NCBI GenBank assembly: GCA_029747015.1
Contig: JAKOGI010000008.1
Coordinates: forward strand, 904,501 to 968,500
DNA: 64,000 nt
Source of the DNA: Carnegiea gigantea
Lineage: Eukaryota > Streptophyta > Magnoliopsida > Caryophyllales > Cactaceae
Reading direction: 5' to 3'
The first letter of the stretch is position 1; each line of letters starts with the position of its first letter. The position numbers and the translations under genes are program-made. The notes under the pieces were generated by a model. It made no database searches. It saw nothing but the letters and a program-made list of their open reading frames with translations, and was not told where the DNA came from. Positions 58,723 to 64,000 of this stretch are shown here, one piece after another.

Positions 58723-61700
58723 TCATATGGCATTTTGTGATCTCAACCTTTCCATAATAGGGCCAAGAGCACTGCCTCTGCGTGACCATGACCGCTTAGC
58801 AGGGTTCTCTTTCTTGTCCCAGCCATCTTCCTGCGTCAACTCTGCTTTCTTTGCGGACAATGCTTCGCTTATCTCTTCCCACAGATCCTTTTTCCCATTC
58901 ACTGAAATAACAAATGCCATTGATAATATGAGTCATTTGTTCCATGAACCCAAATCTGAACGCTATGTTACTTGAATTCTTCATTTCACCTCATATACAT
59001 CTGTCACATACTCAGCACTTCGACCAGAGTGCTGGAAACCCAAATTTTATAGAAAAAGGTTTGAGTCCGATACCTAGACCCGTGTTGGGTACTAGGTATG
59101 ATGAGTATTGTCCGGGTCTAAGTGACATTGAAATATAGTTTAAGCTTTACCAGGGATAGGTGGATTGAGGTCTCCATTGCCAGACGTGAGTACAACATCC
59201 TTACTTCCACCGTGTGTTTCATGGACCGGACCACCGGTTCCTGAAGGGACTGACATGCCATTTGCTACTGGGATTTCAGTGAGTCCTGATTGATTTGGAT
59301 CACCACACTTGATGACACGGACATCAACGAGAGAAGGGAAATCTGTCTGAACAAAACGCACATTGTCAGAGCTACCACTGGAAAAACAACAGATGAACAG
59401 GATATGCTTTTCGAACAAGGACTTTATGAACAGGGATCAACTGGCCAACCTTAGTGGCCCAAAGTGTTGAGAATCACAATATGTCTGCTAGAAACAAGCT
59501 TCCCAAAACTTGTTCAACCATGAAGAGACCAACCCTTGCAGTCTAATAGAAAATTGATTCTTAATCTCAAGATTAACTGCCAACCTTGCAGTAAAGATGA
59601 GGCCTTTGTTGGAAGAAAAGGGGGGCGGGGGTGCCATAAAATTGAAAGATGGAAAGTAATCCCCTTGAACTTCTGCACCACTTGGATCACAAATTCCTAT
59701 ACAGTTCTAGTCAAATGAAGCTATCAAAATATAAGTAGATGAAATACCTCCAAGGATCCATCTTCATCATAGAGAGAAAATTGAGGAGGTTGTCCAGAAT
59801 CATCATCATCATTATCATGGTCTGTCTTTTTTTCAAGATTAAGCGGATATTCTGGATCTGGAACCAGCAGAATTCTATTCGACTCTGGCTGAAACCAGGA
59901 AACTTTACCTACCTAAAAAGTAAAAACATAGTCCACAAAATAGGTTAGATTTGACCAGAGAAGCACCATGAATATCGTCTAATAGCATTTACTACAGAAA
60001 ACGCGGGTCTCACTCTGAAAGAAGACAGCTCTGGGCACCATGACGATGACAGTTCGACTAGACGATATGCAATGACATCACCATCCTGCAGTGCAGAACC
60101 CAAGTAGCTCACAAATCAGAAGGAAGAACATAAGCCCTTGAAAAAAAAAGGGTTGAGGACTCCTGATTTAACAAGGAAATACAAAAAAACTTTTTTCTTT
60201 TCATTCTCCTGGTCTGCATGGAATTGATACAGATGGCCATCAACCCCGGAAAAAAAAAAAAAAAAAAAAAGACGAAGCCCGAACAGCAAAGCTAAAGGTC
60301 ATCTCTGCTGCAATCAGGAAACATAACTTTGTGATTCCATTCCACAGAGCAAAACAGAAAAACAGGGGGATCAAATAAAGTAAAAATTTACTCCAGAAGA
60401 TAGCCACAACGTGCTTATGCATTTCCACCGAGCACAAAAAAGAATGGAATCACATGGAAGTATCAAGTTCCAGTGAAAGATTCAAGTGGAAGCTGCTTGC
60501 TATTCGAAATTTATAGAAAGTCAAGGGCACCTAGAAAAATGCCAAGAAACACAATGATTACAGAAAAAACCTACCTTTGGCAAGTCAGTCAATGGGACTA
60601 GCTTCTCAAAGTCGACCACACCATCACTTGGAAGCTGTTCAGCAGAAGAATGTGCATTATCATCTCTTGATCCCATCCATGATGAGCTTGGCTGTTTCCC
60701 ATCACCCCATTTCTCACCATTCCAATTATTTGTGATTCCATTAGAGTGAATTGGTTCCCGAATTAAGCCTTCATGAGATGAAGTGTCATCATGGCGAGGG
60801 AGTTTGGAACAAACATCATAGTCTCTTGATTCCTTCCATGAGGAGGTTGGCTGTTTCTCCATGCCCCATTTCTGACCTTTCCGTTTATTTGTGATTCCAT
60901 TCCACTGAAAAGTTTCCTGAAGAATTTTGCATGAGATAAGTGTACGACACATGCAGATCAGAAGTGTCCTAAGAAGCAAGGTAAAGCTCATATAAAAGCA
61001 GCACTTGTTCACATAAAAATTAAGGATAACCACGGTTTGGTTAAGAATGAAAATCTAGTCAACAGCCTGGATCCTAACTTAGAACTACTGAAAGAAGCAA
61101 CTTATAAATTGAAAAGCAATTTACTGCCCCTTCGGATTTCTCCTTTTATCTTTCCCAGTCAGACCGATATCCCTCCAAAGGCTAAGATGCCAAATGCAAT
61201 TTGACAAGAAGTCTCCACAAAAATCTTACAAACCAAATGCAGGTGTAACAACAAAAGAAGCACTGTTGCTATTGCAGGTCACCAACGTGCAAAACAGTTG
61301 ACTTATAGCCTCCTTCCCCAGCCTAATAGATCCCACATTATGGATTTTCACCTACAGGCCCATTTGAGCTAGTGATCAAATGATATCCATCAGTAAATTT
61401 CGCAGCTCGATAGCTACTATCGAGTGACCTCACCCATATTTCAAGCAACAGCAAGAATAGACCAATCACCTTTCTCTTTGCCACAATGGTTGAAGAATGC
61501 CCAGGACAGATACATATATGTTTCTTAGTCCCAGAGCACAACAATGCAGCACTTCCTTAAAGACATCCCTACAGTCTTTCTTGATTTTTGTTATTGATCT
61601 CTTTGAAATTCCAAGGACCAGCTCTTCAATTCTTACCTGATCATGGTTGCTAGTTGCAAATACTACGGGAGGAGAAATGAATTCCAGTATTTAGAGAGGC

Positions 61701-63178
61701 AGGCATCGCAGCTAATTAAGCAGTGAGCAGAAAGTGCAGGAACATTGTACACCACAAGAACTGCAAGAGATATGTAGTGCTAGAAATGGGTAGACAAGGC
61801 GATGGATGTTTTTGATAAGTGTTTTGTAAGTTACTCATGCAATTAAGGGAGCCATTATTGTGTGAGACAGTGAATTTGGTACTAACCACACAGATTGGTT
61901 CACTAAAGTGTGCTCAGTTCTCAAACACGCCCACCCCCCGAACACACCCCAAATAATTAGCCTATTTTCAACAAAAAGCAGCAGCCTCTATCAACACGGC
62001 AATAAATTTTATGTGTTCTCATATTAATGAGTTTGGTTAATCACACATAATCACGTCGATATAAAAGGCTAAGCAGAGACACCGATAAGTCCCACTGATT
62101 TTGCCTAAAAATTAACAACATGCGTGGGAATTAAGAGTGGCGGACCCTCAGCCAGGCATTAGGTTTTGAGGTTAGTTGCATATGACCTTTAAAATGAAAT
62201 TTTCAAAAAAAAAAAAAAATTGTCTTAGTTTTCTTCTCATATTATAATAGAAAAGGGGAGAAGCCAAGGTCTTCAAACATGCCCGACATAGAATTGTATC
62301 CACACTCATCAAAGAAGAAGAAAGAACGTACATAGACAAAGAAGGGGTGAGTCAGGCAGACAATAATTAGATTGTTGCATAACTCACCTTTGCTACTTCA
62401 TTATTTCGGCCACCCCAGATATTTTTATTTGCTGAGTGACCTTCCCGAACACCATTTTTTGTTGGATGAACACCCCAACCATTCACATCCGGATTTGGTT
62501 GAACATCCTTTGCTGCAAATACAAGATATTTTTGTAAGCCAAAAACAAATGCCAAAACAAAATTGCAAACAAATATAAATGTCATGACACCAAAATCTCC
62601 ATCAGCAACTTCATATCAATAACCATAAGACTATAGCATGAAAGTGTTACACAAACTAATGTTTACCCGTTTAGAACTCCTTATCAGGACTGTTCAAAGT
62701 AATATCAGAACTAGTAGTACACAAAAACCCCAATTCATGCATACATGCTTTGGATATGGGGCATATTTTGAAAGACAAAGGTGAAAGCAGCAGGACCTTC
62801 TGCAGAAGATGTGAAGCGGATATGTCCAGGCCGAATCATTACAGGTACAAGGTTGTCCTCTGCATCACTATTTTTATCTGCTTGTTCTATATTCACAACC
62901 GTCTTAGATCGTGAATCCACGTTGGGATCTTTGACAGGCTGTTCCTCACACTGCTGCTGCAATGGAAATACAGAATGATTTTTAACATCCTTACAGGAAT
63001 ATTACAGGAACAAAATACCTTAGCATCTTTGTGTCTGAAAGTGACAGTAGACTTTCCACTGCCTCTATTCACAGATGGGTCAACTGAAATTGGTTCATAC
63101 ATTTTCCATTTTAGCTTTTGCCCGCTGTTCCTTTTGCCACTGCCTTTTCACCCTCTTGCGCTGAGTGCTTCTACTTAC
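58723..63178 (-). CDS. COIL: Coilin, Cajal-body scaffold protein, C-terminal exons (5' end outside window)
   Basis: Coilin organises nuclear Cajal bodies, where snRNPs mature. Eight exons join in phase: 63178-63101, 62956-62797, 62512-62388, 60916-60575, 60085-60014, 59912-59748, 59346-59151 and 58901-58723, encoding about 438 C-terminal residues. Landmarks in order are a basic segment SRSTQRKRVKRQW, VPVMIRPGHIRF, VDFEKLVPLTDLPK, the Tudor-like domain (DVIAYRLVELSSSWCPELSS, KVSWFQPESNRILLVPDPEY), an acidic DNDDDDSG stretch, FPSLVDVRVIKCG, and an end KRSWSRRGSALGPIMERLR. The 342-nt exon contains an internal 53-codon duplication. The N-terminal self-association domain is not in the window. The end of the 63178 exon has two readings; I chose AAT|GTATGA because it keeps the frame open. 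Confidence 0.9.
60662..60901 (-). repeat. Tandem 53-codon duplication in a coilin exon
   Basis: Within the 60916-60575 exon, NGITNKRKGQKWGMEKQP and SSWKESRD are repeated 53 codons later as NGITNNWNGEKWGDGKQP and SSWMGSRD. The copies differ at about a third of positions in the repeated core, so the duplication is not recent. The segment is charged and Trp/Gly-rich and looks disordered. Confidence 0.85.
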
Positions 63179-64000
63179 CTGGAAAGGGGGGGGGGGACAA
63201 AAAGGTGAAATGCTAAGCGAAGACAATCAGTGGGAAGACAACATAAGTAAACTGCTGAAACATTTAAATTAACTCCCTCAATAATGAGTCGAATAAGAAA
63301 CTAAGACATTTAAAAGGATCAAAATGAGGGGGAAGCTGGACAGAAAGAAGAGAAAGAAACACAGTATATACTTAGGAGACCCTCGGCAACTTTTTCTTCG
63401 TTCTTTTTACCTTTTTAAAAAATCAACCACTAAACTCCGGTAAAAAGAGCATGCTTGTCACTGATTGCTTCCCTAAATACTGACGATTCCTATCAAACTA
63501 TGCAATATCATACTAAATGAATCTTCATTCCTATATCTAGGGTAGTCTCAATCATATTGGCCAGATTTCAGAACAGACAACCTAGACAACAGACACATTC
63601 TCTAACAAAGTAAACAAGCATTGAATGCTTTTATCAGCACAAGTTTTAATTAAAAGAATGACAAATTATACCCAAAAATTGAGGATACAAAAGAGCATTC
63701 ATACAAGATTTATGAGTAAGATTCATACTGCATAATTGTTAGCAACGTTATCAATCAGCATATATGAAACCAGTAGAGATACTTGACTTGTCAAAGCTAA
63801 GGTGAATTATTATGCAATGAAAATTTAGAACCACAAGGCCACATCCACAACACCAGATATGCAGGCAAGGGATGCGCAGTCCTTTAATCATTATTTATTA
63901 AGCCAAAAACACTGAAGACACTGCTAATAAAAGAATCCAGAATCCAAATCTGGCAAAGAATCCAAGATGGTATTCAAAAAGGTAATTTGGCTTCCTATAG
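63179..64000 (-). other. Coilin intron or upstream region, no exon identified
   Basis: The stretch next to 63178 is a clear polypyrimidine tract and acceptor on the minus strand (a C run, then TTTCCAG). I could not find a further coilin exon before the right edge. The rest is probably intron. Confidence 0.5.

Noticed and set aside
1..64000. CRISPR arrays, operons, integrated phage or rRNA genes
   Set aside because: None seen. The sequence is plant nuclear DNA with spliced genes.

Overview
This window is nuclear DNA from a flowering plant, almost certainly a eudicot. Genes are split by many short GT-AG introns in AT-rich DNA, the proteins belong to plant families (RGLG ubiquitin ligase, AFC kinase, NHL/LEA_2, plant coilin), and the mobile elements are plant types (L1-like LINE with RNase H, Au-type SINE, Tourist-like MITEs, hAT). 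There are no operons, CRISPR arrays or prokaryotic features. All exon boundaries were placed by hand from GT/AG sites, reading phase and remembered family sequence, so single boundaries may be off.

Layout. 1-4.3 kb (+): last six exons of the mRNA-export factor GLE1. 5.3-12.2 kb: a promoter-like block, then repeated copies of a decayed gene I could not identify, with a broken fragment of a U2B''/U1A RNA-binding domain and a MITE relic. 12.9-18.1 kb (-): a complete RGLG-type RING E3 ligase gene in 11 coding exons (466 aa). 18.1-22.85 kb: gene-free DNA with a degraded repeat, two SINE copies with clear target-site duplications, a (TA)n tract and a MITE. 22.87-30.84 kb (+): an about 8 kb L1-like LINE bounded by an 18-bp direct repeat; its enzymatic frames are broken, but one 334-aa frame of unknown function is open and its stop overlaps the ORF2 start. 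31.0-32.9 kb: a second, 5'-truncated LINE. 34.3-38.5 kb (-): an inactivated hAT transposase. 39.0-45.0 kb (+): a complete 689-aa coiled-coil protein gene in five exons, with a repeat-filled second intron and an intronic SINE. 45-49.8 kb: degenerate repeats and a Tourist-like MITE. 50.0-54.0 kb (+): a complete LAMMER/CLK kinase gene of the AFC family (423 aa, 12 coding exons). 54.85-55.86 kb (-): an intronless NHL/LEA_2 membrane protein. 58.7-63.2 kb (-): the 3' exons of coilin; the gene runs off the right edge.

The host genes are mostly housekeeping: mRNA export (GLE1), Cajal-body and snRNP biology (coilin), phosphorylation of splicing factors (AFC) and ubiquitin signalling (RGLG). Eukaryotic neighbours need not act together. 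I do recall that the Arabidopsis coilin and GLE1 genes, and an NHL-type gene, lie close to one another on chromosome 1, so part of this order may be old synteny. I saw no convincing undescribed gene system. The best leads are the 334-aa frame in the LINE, the well-bounded SINE insertions, the unidentified duplicated locus at 5-12 kb, and the unusual number of long C/G homopolymers.
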